From CAZKCI01 sp964584165 (GTDB lineage Bacteria > Auribacterota > Erginobacteria > Erginobacterales > CAZKCI01), in NCBI GenBank assembly GCA_964584165.1, contig CAZOYW010000018.1, positions 1 to 54,015 on the forward strand: a DNA stretch of 54,015 bases, in the 5' to 3' direction. The notes below the pieces were generated by a model. It was not told the DNA's origin. It did not search any database and saw only the letters and a program-made list of their open reading frames with translations. The position numbers and the translations under genes are program-made. Each line of letters starts with the position of its first letter. Within the stretch, counting starts at the first letter, position 1. Shown here one piece after another: positions 38,584 through 46,488 of the stretch.

Positions 38584-40854
38584 TTACCGTTGCGCGCCCC
38601 CTCCCGCGTCCGGCCCGTGCAGGTACATGAACGCCTTCTCCGGCGTCAGCGGCAGCGAGGGCACGGGCCGGTCGGAGCGCGCGGCGCGCAGCGCGGAAAG
38701 GACCGCGAAATAGGCCCCCAGCCCGTGGATGAAGGGCGGCTCCCCCACCGCCTTGGAGTTGCAGACCGCGAAGGGGTTATCGGAATTCTCAAGCAGCGTG
38801 ACCGCGAAGTGCGGCGGGACGAACTTGATGTCCGGGACCTTGTAGGAGTTGACCGCCGTGAGCAGCCGGCCGTCCGGCCCGTAGCGGAGCTGCTCGATCG
38901 TCGACCAACCGATCCCCTGGATGACCGCCCCCTCGACCTGCCCCCGGTCGATCGCCTCGTTGAGCGACTGGCCGACGTCGTGCACGATATCGACCGCGTC
39001 GATGGCGTAGGTGCCGCGCCGGCAATCCAGGAGCGCCGAGGTGAGCGACGCGCCGTAGCTGTAGTAGGCGAAGGGGCGCCCCTGCTGGGTTTTCGGGTCG
39101 AGATGCAGGTTGGGGGTGGCGTAGAAGGCGTGGCTCGAGAGATCGGTCCGCGCCCACTGCGCGGCGGCCACCAGCGTCTCCCATCCGAGTTCGGTGCGCT
39201 CTCCCCGCAGGTACACCGCGCCGTCGCGGATGGCGATATCTTCGGGGGCGCCGCGCCCCAGGTGGCGGGCGGCGAACTTCCGGAGGCGGGCGGAGAGCTC
39301 CTCGCAGGCGCATTTCGTCGCCATCCCGTTCAGGTCCGCCCCGGTGGACGCCGAGGTGGGGGAGGCGTTGGGGATGCGGGAGGTGTTCGTGGTGTCGACC
39401 CGGACCCGGTCGGGGTCGATCCCCAGGGTGCGGGCGGCAACGATCTTGATCTTGGTGTTGACGCCCTGCCCCATCTCCACCGCGCCGGTGCTCACCGACA
39501 CGGAACCGTCAACGTAGATGTTGACCAGCGCGCTCGCCTGGTTGAGCGCGGTCTGGGCGAAGGAGATCCCGAAGCAGACGGGGATCACCGCCAGCCCGCG
39601 CTTGCTGTCCGTATGGGTCCGGTTGTACTCCTCGACCGAAGCGCGGCGACGGGAGAGATCGACCCGCCGGTCGAGCTCCTCCCAGCACCGGATGGCGTTG
39701 GTCTTCTCCAGCTTCATCCCGTAGGGCAGGGTGTCTCCGTCCTTAAGCAGGTTCTTCCGCTTGAGGGCGGCGACGTCGACGCCCATCGCCTCGGCGGCGT
39801 GGAAAAGCGCGGCCTCGATGGCGAAGGTCCCCTGCGGCACCCCGAAGCCGCGGAAGGCGTTGTTGGGAGGCCGGTTGGTGCGGCAGCTCAGCGCCGTCAC
39901 CCTGACGTTCGGGATGCGGTACGCCCCGGAAGCGTGCAGGAGCGAGCGCTGGAGCACGGCGAGCGAGATGTCGGCGCACGCCCCCGCGTGCTGGTAGAGA
40001 ACGACCTCGTAGGCCAGGATGTTCCCTTCCGCGTCCAAGCCGAGCTTATAGTCGTACTGGTAGGGGTGGCGCTTCCCCGTGGTCGCGATATCCTCGTTGC
40101 GCCCGAGCACCAGCTTCACGGGCCGCTTCAGGAGGAAGGCCGCCAGGGCGGGCGCGACCACCCAGACCGCGGTCGATTCCTTGCCGCCGAAGGCGCCGCC
40201 CAGCCTCCGGATGACTAGCTCCACCTTGTGCTGGGGGATCCCCAGCACCTCCGCGATATGGCGGTGGAAGGCCCCGGGCGACTGCGAGCTGGCGTAGACC
40301 GTGATGGTGTCGAACTCTCCCGGCACGGCCAGGGAGCGCTGAGTCTCGAAATAAAAATGCTCCTGCCCGCCGGTCGCTTGGGCGCCCTGGACAACGTGGG
40401 CGCAGCGGGCGAAGGCCGCCTCCGGGTCGCCCTTGGCCAGGACGCGGGCCTGGTCGTGGATCAGGTTGCGGCTCGCCGCCGCGCGGGGATCGAAGACGGC
40501 CTCGGCCTTCTCGATCTCCACGGTCACCAGTTTGGCCGCGCGGAGCGCCGCGCGGCGCGTTTCGGCCACTACCAGCGCGATGGGCTGGCCGATGTATTCC
40601 ACGGAATCCACGGCGAACAGCGGCTGGTCCTTGAGGACGTGCCCGACCTGGTTGAGCCCGGGCACGTCGCGGTGCGTGTAGACCGCGACGACGCCGGGGG
40701 CGGCGGCGGCCCGGCTGGTGTCGAGAGAGCGGATCTTCCCGCGGGCCGCCGGCGAGGTGAAGAGGGCTGCGTGGAGGCAATCCCCGGCCACCGGGATGTC
40801 GTCGACGAACTGGGACGCCCCGCGCACGTGCATCGTCAGGTCGGAGTTCTTCAT
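38584..40854 (-). CDS. xdhB: Xanthine dehydrogenase molybdopterin-binding subunit
   Basis: A 756-aa catalytic subunit of the bacterial two-subunit XDH type. It starts with HVRGASQFVDDIPV, then shows GGQEHFYFE (catalytic-site glutamate region), RRLGGAFGGKES, TNRPPNNAFRGFGVPQGTFAIE, VEMGQGVNTK and the catalytic GEPPF near residue 715. These match the residues that bind purines in XDH better than in the 768-aa paralogue, so xanthine/hypoxanthine oxidation is the best guess. The ATG (40854) overlaps the stop of the fused 2Fe-2S/FAD gene. Its 3' neighbour begins 98 bases later. Confidence 0.95.
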   Translation of the reverse strand: MKNSDLTMHVRGASQFVDDIPVAGDCLHAALFTSPAARGKIRSLDTSRAAAAPGVVAVYTHRDVPGLNQVGHVLKDQPLFAVDSVEYIGQPIALVVAETRRAALRAAKLVTVEIEKAEAVFDPRAAASRNLIHDQARVLAKGDPEAAFARCAHVVQGAQATGGQEHFYFETQRSLAVPGEFDTITVYASSQSPGAFHRHIAEVLGIPQHKVELVIRRLGGAFGGKESTAVWVVAPALAAFLLKRPVKLVLGRNEDIATTGKRHPYQYDYKLGLDAEGNILAYEVVLYQHAGACADISLAVLQRSLLHASGAYRIPNVRVTALSCRTNRPPNNAFRGFGVPQGTFAIEAALFHAAEAMGVDVAALKRKNLLKDGDTLPYGMKLEKTNAIRCWEELDRRVDLSRRRASVEEYNRTHTDSKRGLAVIPVCFGISFAQTALNQASALVNIYVDGSVSVSTGAVEMGQGVNTKIKIVAARTLGIDPDRVRVDTTNTSRIPNASPTSASTGADLNGMATKCACEELSARLRKFAARHLGRGAPEDIAIRDGAVYLRGERTELGWETLVAAAQWARTDLSSHAFYATPNLHLDPKTQQGRPFAYYSYGASLTSALLDCRRGTYAIDAVDIVHDVGQSLNEAIDRGQVEGAVIQGIGWSTIEQLRYGPDGRLLTAVNSYKVPDIKFVPPHFAVTLLENSDNPFAVCNSKAVGEPPFIHGLGAYFAVLSALRAARSDRPVPSLPLTPEKAFMYLHGPDAGGGAQR

Positions 40855-42269
40855 CGTCCCCCCTCCCCTCCCGCGGACGCGGAGAAATGGGAGAGCACCA
40901 GCTGCTGGAGGAGCAGCCTCTTGTAGAGCGCCGAGCCGCGGATGTCGTCGATGGGCTGGACCGCGTCCGCCGCCGCCCGGGCGACGGATGCGGCCGTGGC
41001 CGCATCCGCTTTGCGCCCGAGGAACTTCTCCAGTCCCGGGATCAGGAGGGGGACCGGCGCCACGCCCCCGGCCGAGATCCGGAGGTCGGCGAGGGCGCCG
41101 TCCGGCCCGGTCTGGAGGCGGATCGCCGTGTTGACCGCGGCGATGTCGAGGATGACCCGGTTGGACACCTTCTCAAAATTGAAGCGGGCGCCCTTCAGGA
41201 GGGGGATCGCGATCTCAACCACCGTCTCGCCGGCGGACAGGTCCATCTTCTTGTAGCCGAGGTAGAATTCGGAGAGCGGGATCTCGCGGCGGCGGCCGGA
41301 GGCGCCCTCCAGGACGAGGCGGGCTCCGAGGGCCAGGAGCATGACCGTCGCGTCGCCGATCGGCGAGGCGTTGACGATGTTCCCGGAAAGCGTCGCCTTG
41401 TTCCGGAGGATGGCGGAGGAATGGAGGAGAAGGTCTTGGGGCAGCGACGGGAAGTGCCGAAGTGTCTCCGGCGAGGTGCGGAGCTCCTCGATGGTCACCG
41501 CGCCCCCGACCCGGAGGCAGTCGGCGTCGGGGCGGATGTAGGAGAGGTCCCGCCGCGCGGAGAGGAAGCGGAGCCTCCCCTCCCGCAGCTCCTCGGGCTT
41601 CTGGACGAAGAGGTCCGTGCCCCCGGCGACCAGGATCATGCCCGGCCCGGGGCGTTCCCGTCCCGCCGGACGGGCCTTGAGCGCCCGCAGGCGGTCGGGG
41701 ATGCCGAGGAAGTACCGCGGCAGAACGCCGGCCGCCACCAGGGACGCGATCCGAAGGCCAAGCTGTGGGACGCCGCGCGCCTTCAGCGCGTCGCCGAGGG
41801 CGCGGGCCGCCGCTCGGATCGAGGCGTAGCCGGTGCAGCGGCAGATGTTTCCATCGAGGGCGTCCAGGGCGTCCTCATGGGAGAAGGCCGCGCTGTTCAG
41901 GCAGAACCCGGTGAGGGAGAGGACGAACCCGGGGGTGCAGAAACCGCACTGGGAGGCGCTGTGCTCGACGATGAGCCGCTGCACCAGGGTGAGGCCGTCG
42001 CCGCGGAGGCCCTCCACGGTCACGATATGGCAGCCGTTGACCTCTCCCAGGGGGAGGAGGCAGGAGGCGCAGGCCCGGTAGCCTATGCCGTCCGGGCGCG
42101 GCGTTCCCACCAGGACGGTGCAGGCGCCGCATTCCCCCTCGCGGCAGGCCTCCTTGGTGCCGGTCAGGCGGAGCTCTTCGCGGATGAAATCGAGGAGGAC
42201 CTCGCCGGCGGGCGATGCGGTGCGGACCTCGGCGTCGTTGACGATGAAGCTCAGCTCCGCCGGGATCAC
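40851..42269 (-). CDS. xdhA: Xanthine dehydrogenase small subunit, fused [2Fe-2S] and FAD domains
   Basis: A 472-aa fusion: residues 1-165 hold two [2Fe-2S] clusters (CREGECGACTVL and CGFCTPGF...ICRCTGYA); residues 195-470 hold the FAD domain (ILVAGGTDLFV, ATLSGNIVNASPIGD) and the C-terminal CO-dehydrogenase-flavoprotein domain. This organisation is the XdhA of Rhodobacter-type enzymes. The start is the GTG at 42269, preceded by GGAGGG and overlapping the stop of the secreted-protein gene as GTGA. NAD is the likely electron acceptor for this type. Confidence 0.94.
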   Translation of the reverse strand: MIPAELSFIVNDAEVRTASPAGEVLLDFIREELRLTGTKEACREGECGACTVLVGTPRPDGIGYRACASCLLPLGEVNGCHIVTVEGLRGDGLTLVQRLIVEHSASQCGFCTPGFVLSLTGFCLNSAAFSHEDALDALDGNICRCTGYASIRAAARALGDALKARGVPQLGLRIASLVAAGVLPRYFLGIPDRLRALKARPAGRERPGPGMILVAGGTDLFVQKPEELREGRLRFLSARRDLSYIRPDADCLRVGGAVTIEELRTSPETLRHFPSLPQDLLLHSSAILRNKATLSGNIVNASPIGDATVMLLALGARLVLEGASGRRREIPLSEFYLGYKKMDLSAGETVVEIAIPLLKGARFNFEKVSNRVILDIAAVNTAIRLQTGPDGALADLRISAGGVAPVPLLIPGLEKFLGRKADAATAASVARAAADAVQPIDDIRGSALYKRLLLQQLVLSHFSASAGGEGGR

Positions 42270-42901
42270 TTGCCCTCCAGGATCTTCTCCCAGGGCGGCG
42301 CGGGGGTGGGGGGGGCGGCGACGCGGGAGACCGCGGACTCGAGCTCCTCGCGGGTGATGACGCCTTTCTCGATCAGGAGCCGGATCATGCCCTCCAGGCG
42401 GAGACGGAGCGCGTCCAAATCCTCCGCGCCGAGCTCCTCCCTCCCCTTCAGGAAGTCCGCGTAGTTCCGGGCCGTCTCGATCCGCCGGGATCGGACCGCC
42501 TCCGGCTCCTCCCCGATCACCCAGCCCTCGGCGACCTTCTCCACGTCGATCCAGGGGAAGTTGTGCTTGGCGCTGATCACCCGGCCATAGACGATCAGGC
42601 GGTCGTTCTTCTCGAAACGCTTGATCTCCTCCTCGCGGGAGCGGGGGAAGAAGAGCTGAGCGAAGATCCGGTCGGAGGCCTCGACGATGAAGCCGATCTG
42701 GTCCTCCGAGGAGCGGAAGACGTCCCGGTCGTTCAGCCAGGTGTCGTCCAGGCGGATAAACCGGCACTTGAGCTTGATCGGCACCCCCACGAACTGATCG
42801 GGCTCCCGGCTGATTACGAGCGGGTCGGCCTCGATGTAATCCTTCGGAGCCGGGGTGGCGGCCGCGAGTAGAAACGGAATCGTCAGCGCGAGCGGGATCA
42901 T
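42266..42901 (-). CDS. Secreted conserved hypothetical protein, first gene of the molybdenum-hydroxylase operon
   Basis: A 211-aa protein with a signal peptide (MIPLALTIPFLLAAATPA). The N-terminal half (ISREPDQFVGVPIKLKCRFIRLDD...FIVEASDRIFAQLFFPR...LIVYGRVISAKHNFPWIDVEKVAEGWVIG) looks like an OB-fold-type small beta barrel. The C-terminal half is helical and ends with a Pro-rich segment. I know no function. Its TGA overlaps the GTG of xdhA, so its translation is coupled to the dehydrogenase although it is predicted to be exported and xdhA is cytoplasmic. A promoter lies just upstream. Confidence 0.8.
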   Translation of the reverse strand: MIPLALTIPFLLAAATPAPKDYIEADPLVISREPDQFVGVPIKLKCRFIRLDDTWLNDRDVFRSSEDQIGFIVEASDRIFAQLFFPRSREEEIKRFEKNDRLIVYGRVISAKHNFPWIDVEKVAEGWVIGEEPEAVRSRRIETARNYADFLKGREELGAEDLDALRLRLEGMIRLLIEKGVITREELESAVSRVAAPPTPAPPWEKILEGK

Positions 42902-42931
42902 GCGGAGACCTATCCTCGTCCGGTGAAATAT

Positions 42932-42960
42932 ACTATAGGAGCCGCCGCCGGCAAGGACAA
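42932..42960 (-). promoter_or_regulatory. Promoter of the molybdenum-hydroxylase operon
   Basis: On the minus strand -35 TTGTCC (42960-42955), a 17-bp spacer and -10 TATAGT (42937-42932), about 31 bases upstream of the ATG at 42901. A second -10-like TATATT overlaps it. Confidence 0.6.
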
Positions 42961-43011
42961 ATCGTAACGCCTCAATTCCGACAAATCGTGCTGTCGGCCG
43001 GCGAGATCCCC

Positions 43012-43020
43012 TGCTATCCT
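43012..43020 (+). promoter_or_regulatory. Extended -10 promoter, probably giving a leaderless mRNA
   Basis: TGCTATCCT fits an extended -10 (TGn + TATCCT). The hexamer ends 6 bases before the ATG at 43027, so transcription would start at or beside the start codon. No Shine-Dalgarno sequence precedes the ATG, in agreement. Confidence 0.45.
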
Positions 43021-43026
43021 GCTCCC

Positions 43027-44016
43027 ATGGCCGATCGACCGACAGCCCTGGTCACCGGCGGCACCGGCTTCATCGGTTCCCACCTCGTCGAGAGGCTTCT
43101 GCGCGAGGGGTTCCGGGTCCGCTGCCTGGTCCGGGAGACCAGCTCCCTCGCCTTCCTCCCCCGGGAAGGCGTCGAGCTTAAGACCGGCGACCTCTCCGAC
43201 GCCCCCTCCCTCCGCCAGGCCGTCGCCGGGGCGGAGTTGATCTTCCACCTCGCCGGCTCGGTCAAGGCCGGCTCCCGGGAGGGATTTTTCCGCGTGAACG
43301 CGGAGGGGACGCGTCGCCTCCTCCAGGCCGCCGCGGAGGTTTCCCCCCCTCCCGCCGCTTTCGTCTACCTGAGCAGCCTCTCCGCGGCCGGCCCCAGCCC
43401 GGACGGCCGCCTCCTGACCGAGGAGGACGAGCCGAGGCCGGTCAGCCTTTACGGGGAGAGCAAGCTCGCTGCCGAGCGGGCGGCGGCCGGATTCGCCGGC
43501 CGCTTCCCGTTGACCGTGATCCGCCCGCCGGCGGTCTACGGCCCGCGGGAGAAGGAGATCTATCGCTTCCTCGCCGCGGCCGGCCGGGGGCTCAGGATCA
43601 GCGTCTCCTGGGAGGACCGCCTCTTCAGCCTGATCCATGTGGCGGACTTGGTGGAGGCGATCCTCCTCGCCGCCCGCGCCCCGGGGCGGGGGATCAGAAC
43701 CTACTTCGTCTGCGACGGCGCGGTCCACAGCTGGGACCGTTCGCTCCGGATGGTCGCGGAGCTGCTCGGCCGGCGCACGGTCCCCCTCCGCCTCCCCTGG
43801 TCCCTCCTCTGGACGCTGGCCCGCTCGGCCGGCGCCCTCTTCCCCGCCTCCCCCCCTGCTTTTTATGTGGACAAAATACGGGAAATGGCGCAGAAATGCT
43901 GGCTATGCAGCGCCGAGAAGGCGCGGCGGGAGCTCGGTTTCACCCCCCGGTTCCCCCTCAAAGAGGGGATGGCGGAGACGATCCGCTGGTACCGGGATAA
44001 CGGCTGGCTCGGCTGA
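43027..44016 (+). CDS. NAD-dependent epimerase/dehydratase (CerR-like extended SDR)
   Basis: A 329-aa extended short-chain dehydrogenase. It has the nucleotide loop TGGTGFIGSHLVERLL (residues 10-25), FHLAGSVKAG, the catalytic Y-x3-K in SLYGESKLAAERAA and RPPAVYGPRE. The C-terminal half has two hydrophobic stretches (LPWSLLWTLARSAGALF). Such proteins act on nucleotide sugars or lipid intermediates; next to a serine-palmitoyltransferase-like gene, the known case is the ceramide/3-ketosphinganine reductase of Caulobacter. Substrate here is inferred from context only. The ATG is at 43027; the next gene starts 8 bases after this one. Confidence 0.9.
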   Translation: MADRPTALVTGGTGFIGSHLVERLLREGFRVRCLVRETSSLAFLPREGVELKTGDLSDAPSLRQAVAGAELIFHLAGSVKAGSREGFFRVNAEGTRRLLQAAAEVSPPPAAFVYLSSLSAAGPSPDGRLLTEEDEPRPVSLYGESKLAAERAAAGFAGRFPLTVIRPPAVYGPREKEIYRFLAAAGRGLRISVSWEDRLFSLIHVADLVEAILLAARAPGRGIRTYFVCDGAVHSWDRSLRMVAELLGRRTVPLRLPWSLLWTLARSAGALFPASPPAFYVDKIREMAQKCWLCSAEKARRELGFTPRFPLKEGMAETIRWYRDNGWLG

Positions 44017-44024
44017 ACACCAAC

Positions 44025-45248
44025 ATGGAATCCGCAATCGGATCTGTCCGCCCGACCGCCGCGGCCGCGGTCGACATCTTTCAGAAATGCCGCGATTTCA
44101 CCCGGGCCCGGGAGATCATGGCCTCGGGCCTTTATCCCTATTTCACCGAGATCTCCTCCGCCCAGGAGACCGAGGTGACGATCGGGCGCCACCGGATCCT
44201 GATGCTCGGGTCCAACTCCTACCTCGGGCTCACCTGCCATCCCCAGGTCAAGAAGGCGGCGGCGGCCGCCCTGGAGAAGTACGGGTCCGGCTGCGCCGGC
44301 TCGCGCTTCCTGAACGGCACCCTGGACATCCACCGGGAATTGGAGGACCGCCTCGCCCGCTTCTTCCGCAAGGAGTCCGCCCTGGTCTTCTCCACCGGCT
44401 TCCAGACCAACCTCGGGGTCATCTCCACCCTGGTCTCGAAAAACGACCACGTCGTGATCGACCGCCTCGACCACGCCTCGATCATCGACGGCACCCGCCT
44501 CTCCTTCGGCAAGGTCAAGAAGTTCGTCCACAACGACATGGAGGACCTCCGGCGGGTCCTCGCCCACGCCCACGACTGCGGCCAGCTGATCGTGGTGGAC
44601 GGGGTCTTCAGCATGGAGGGGGACATCGCCCGCCTCCCCGAGATCCTCCGCCTCGGCCGGGAGTTCCGGGCCCGGGTCCTGGTCGATGACGCCCACGCGG
44701 TCGGCGTCCTGGGCAAGACCGGGAGGGGCACGGCCGAGCACTTCGGCCTGGAGAAGGAGATCGACCTGATCATGGTCACTTTCTCCAAGTCGCTCGCCTC
44801 GATCGGCGGCTGCGTGGCCGGCTCCGAGGAGGTCATCCACTACCTGAAGCACCACTCCCGGCCCCTGATCTTCAGCGCCTCCCTCCCCCCCGCCTCGGTG
44901 GCGGCGGTGATGGCCGCGATCGAGATCATCGAGAAGGAGCCGGAGCGGAGGCGACGACTCTGGAAGATCACCCACCTGATGAAGGACGGATTCAACCGCC
45001 TCGGCTTCGATACCGGCCGGAGCGAGACGCCGATCATCCCCCTCTTCATCGGCGACATGGAGAAGGCCTTCCTGATGCGCAAGATGCTCTTCGACGAAGG
45101 GATCTTCGTCAACCCGGTCGTCGCCCCCGCCGTCCCCCCCGAACAGGCCCTCATCCGCACCAGCTTCATGGCCACTCACACCGACGCGCAGCTCGACTTC
45201 GCCCTGAAAACCTTCGCCAAGGTCGGCAAGAAGCTGGGGATCATCTGA
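44025..45248 (+). CDS. spt: Alpha-oxoamine synthase, serine palmitoyltransferase-like
   Basis: A 407-aa PLP enzyme of the AONS/KBL/SPT family, which condenses an acyl thioester with an amino acid. The substrate-entry segment LGSNSYLGLTCHP, the YGSGCAGSRFLNGTLDIHRELE block, stacking H150 (LDHASI), VDDAHAVGVLG with D222 and H224, and the PLP lysine K255 in TFSKSLASIGG are all present. By length and the soluble N-terminus it could also be an AONS (biotin) or KBL (threonine) enzyme. No biotin or threonine-catabolism genes are nearby, while an epimerase and an acyltransferase flank it, favouring a sphingoid-base function. There is no Shine-Dalgarno sequence, so translation is probably coupled to the epimerase. 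Confidence 0.85.
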   Translation: MESAIGSVRPTAAAAVDIFQKCRDFTRAREIMASGLYPYFTEISSAQETEVTIGRHRILMLGSNSYLGLTCHPQVKKAAAAALEKYGSGCAGSRFLNGTLDIHRELEDRLARFFRKESALVFSTGFQTNLGVISTLVSKNDHVVIDRLDHASIIDGTRLSFGKVKKFVHNDMEDLRRVLAHAHDCGQLIVVDGVFSMEGDIARLPEILRLGREFRARVLVDDAHAVGVLGKTGRGTAEHFGLEKEIDLIMVTFSKSLASIGGCVAGSEEVIHYLKHHSRPLIFSASLPPASVAAVMAAIEIIEKEPERRRRLWKITHLMKDGFNRLGFDTGRSETPIIPLFIGDMEKAFLMRKMLFDEGIFVNPVVAPAVPPEQALIRTSFMATHTDAQLDFALKTFAKVGKKLGII

Positions 45249-45264
45249 AGACTGTAAGAAGGCA

Positions 45265-45290
45265 AACCGTGAACCGTGAACCGTGAACCG
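45265..45290. repeat. Heptamer array (AACCGTG)n
   Basis: Three perfect AACCGTG units and a partial fourth, after the SPT-like gene. It is another 7-base tandem repeat at a gene junction. Confidence 0.8.
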
Positions 45291-45315
45291 CCACGCTTGA
45301 ATCGTTCCGGTAAAC

Positions 45316-45346
45316 CGTAGCCGCGGACCATTAGGTCCGCGTTTTT
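45316..45346 (+). terminator. GTAGCCGCGG-family palindrome with T-run: likely terminator or attenuator
   Basis: CGCGGACC (45322-45329), loop ATTA, GGTCCGCG (45334-45341), then TTTTT. It ends 6 bases before the ATG of the acyltransferase gene, so it could terminate spt transcripts or occlude the next start. It is copy 2 of the palindrome at 2005-2036. Confidence 0.6.
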
Positions 45347-45352
45347 GTTGCC

Positions 45353-46486
45353 ATGACCTCATCTCCCCCCCTCCGGATCGCCGAAGTCTCGGGCCGAGGC
45401 GACTTGAAAACTTTCCTGACCTTCCCCTGGCGGGTCTACCGGGGGAACCCCTTCTGGGTCCCTCCCCTCCTCCGGGTGGAGAAGGCCCTCCTCACCCCGG
45501 GGAAAAACCCCTTCTGGGAGCACGCCGAACGCGCCCTTTTCCTCGCCTTCCGGGGGGAGGAGACGGTGGGGCGGATCGCCGCCATAGCGGACCGCGACTT
45601 CATCGCCTACCACCGCTCTCCCACCGGCTACTTCGGCTTCTTCGAATGCCGGGACGACCCGGAAACGGCCGCCGCCCTCTTCGCCGCCGCCGAATCCTGG
45701 CTGAAAGACCGGAAGCTAAACGCGATGATCGGACCGATGAACCCCTCCACCAACCACACCTGCGGTTTCCTCCTGGAGGGCTACGACTCCCCGCCCAAGT
45801 TCATGATGCCCTACACCCTTCCTTATTATCACCGGCTCTGCGCCGGCGCCGGCCTCCGCAAGGCCAAGGACCTCCTCGCCTACCGCATCCCCGTGCCCCG
45901 CGAGATGAACCCCCGCCTGGAGACGTTGGCCGGGGCGATCAAGGCGCGGGGGGCGGCGATCCGCCGGATCGATATGAAGAACTTCCGGCGGGAGCTCGGC
46001 CTGGTCCGGAGGATCTACAACGAGGCCTGGAAGGAGAACTGGGGCTTCGTCCCGATCACCGAGGCCGAGATCGCCCAGATGGCCCGCGAGCTCAAGCCCC
46101 TGGTCGTCCCCGCCCTCGCCTTCTTCGCCGAGTACCAGGGGGAGCCGGCGGGGTTTTACCTGGTCCTCCCGGACTACAACCAGGTCATCAAGAAGATGGA
46201 TGGGAAGATGGGCCCCCGGCAGCTCCTGACGTTCTTCCTGCAAAGGAAAAGCATCAACGAGATCCGCCTCCTCATGGCCGGGATCGTCGGGAAGTTCCAG
46301 AAGAAGGGCCTCGACGCCCTCCTCTACCTCGAGTCGGCCCGGACCGCGCGCGATCTCGGCTACCGGGACTCCGAGATCTCCTGGCTCCTCGAGGACAACG
46401 CCCTGGTCATCCGCGCCACCGAGTTCATGGGGGGGACCCTCTCCAAGAAATACCGCATCTACGAGAAAACCTTAGTAGGAGGATGA
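45353..46486 (+). CDS. YghO-like GNAT-fold N-acyltransferase
   Basis: A 377-aa protein of the YghO/acyl-CoA N-acyltransferase superfamily. Recognised stretches are FPWRVYRGNPFWVPPL...EKALLTPGKNPFWEHAE, GRIAAIADRDF, FGFFECRDDPE, IGPMNPSTNHTCGFLLEGYDSPP, MMPYTLPYYHRL and AKDLLAYRIP; a second half follows around IYNEAWKENWGFVPIT and DSEISWLLEDNALVIRATEFMGG. No catalytic residue is defined for the family. In Caulobacter the bacterial ceramide synthase is an N-acyltransferase outside the eukaryotic CerS family; from context this gene could play that part. The ATG at 45353 has no Shine-Dalgarno sequence and follows a hairpin. The stop is 2 bases before the next gene. Confidence 0.85.
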   Translation: MTSSPPLRIAEVSGRGDLKTFLTFPWRVYRGNPFWVPPLLRVEKALLTPGKNPFWEHAERALFLAFRGEETVGRIAAIADRDFIAYHRSPTGYFGFFECRDDPETAAALFAAAESWLKDRKLNAMIGPMNPSTNHTCGFLLEGYDSPPKFMMPYTLPYYHRLCAGAGLRKAKDLLAYRIPVPREMNPRLETLAGAIKARGAAIRRIDMKNFRRELGLVRRIYNEAWKENWGFVPITEAEIAQMARELKPLVVPALAFFAEYQGEPAGFYLVLPDYNQVIKKMDGKMGPRQLLTFFLQRKSINEIRLLMAGIVGKFQKKGLDALLYLESARTARDLGYRDSEISWLLEDNALVIRATEFMGGTLSKKYRIYEKTLVGG

Positions 46487-46488
46487 GG

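Noticed and set aside
44025..45248. Calling the synthase 8-amino-7-oxononanoate synthase (bioF) or glycine acetyltransferase (kbl)
   Set aside because: Sequence motifs are shared by the whole family; no bioA/D/B or tdh is adjacent, while two lipid-type partners are. The alternative is kept as possible, not preferred.
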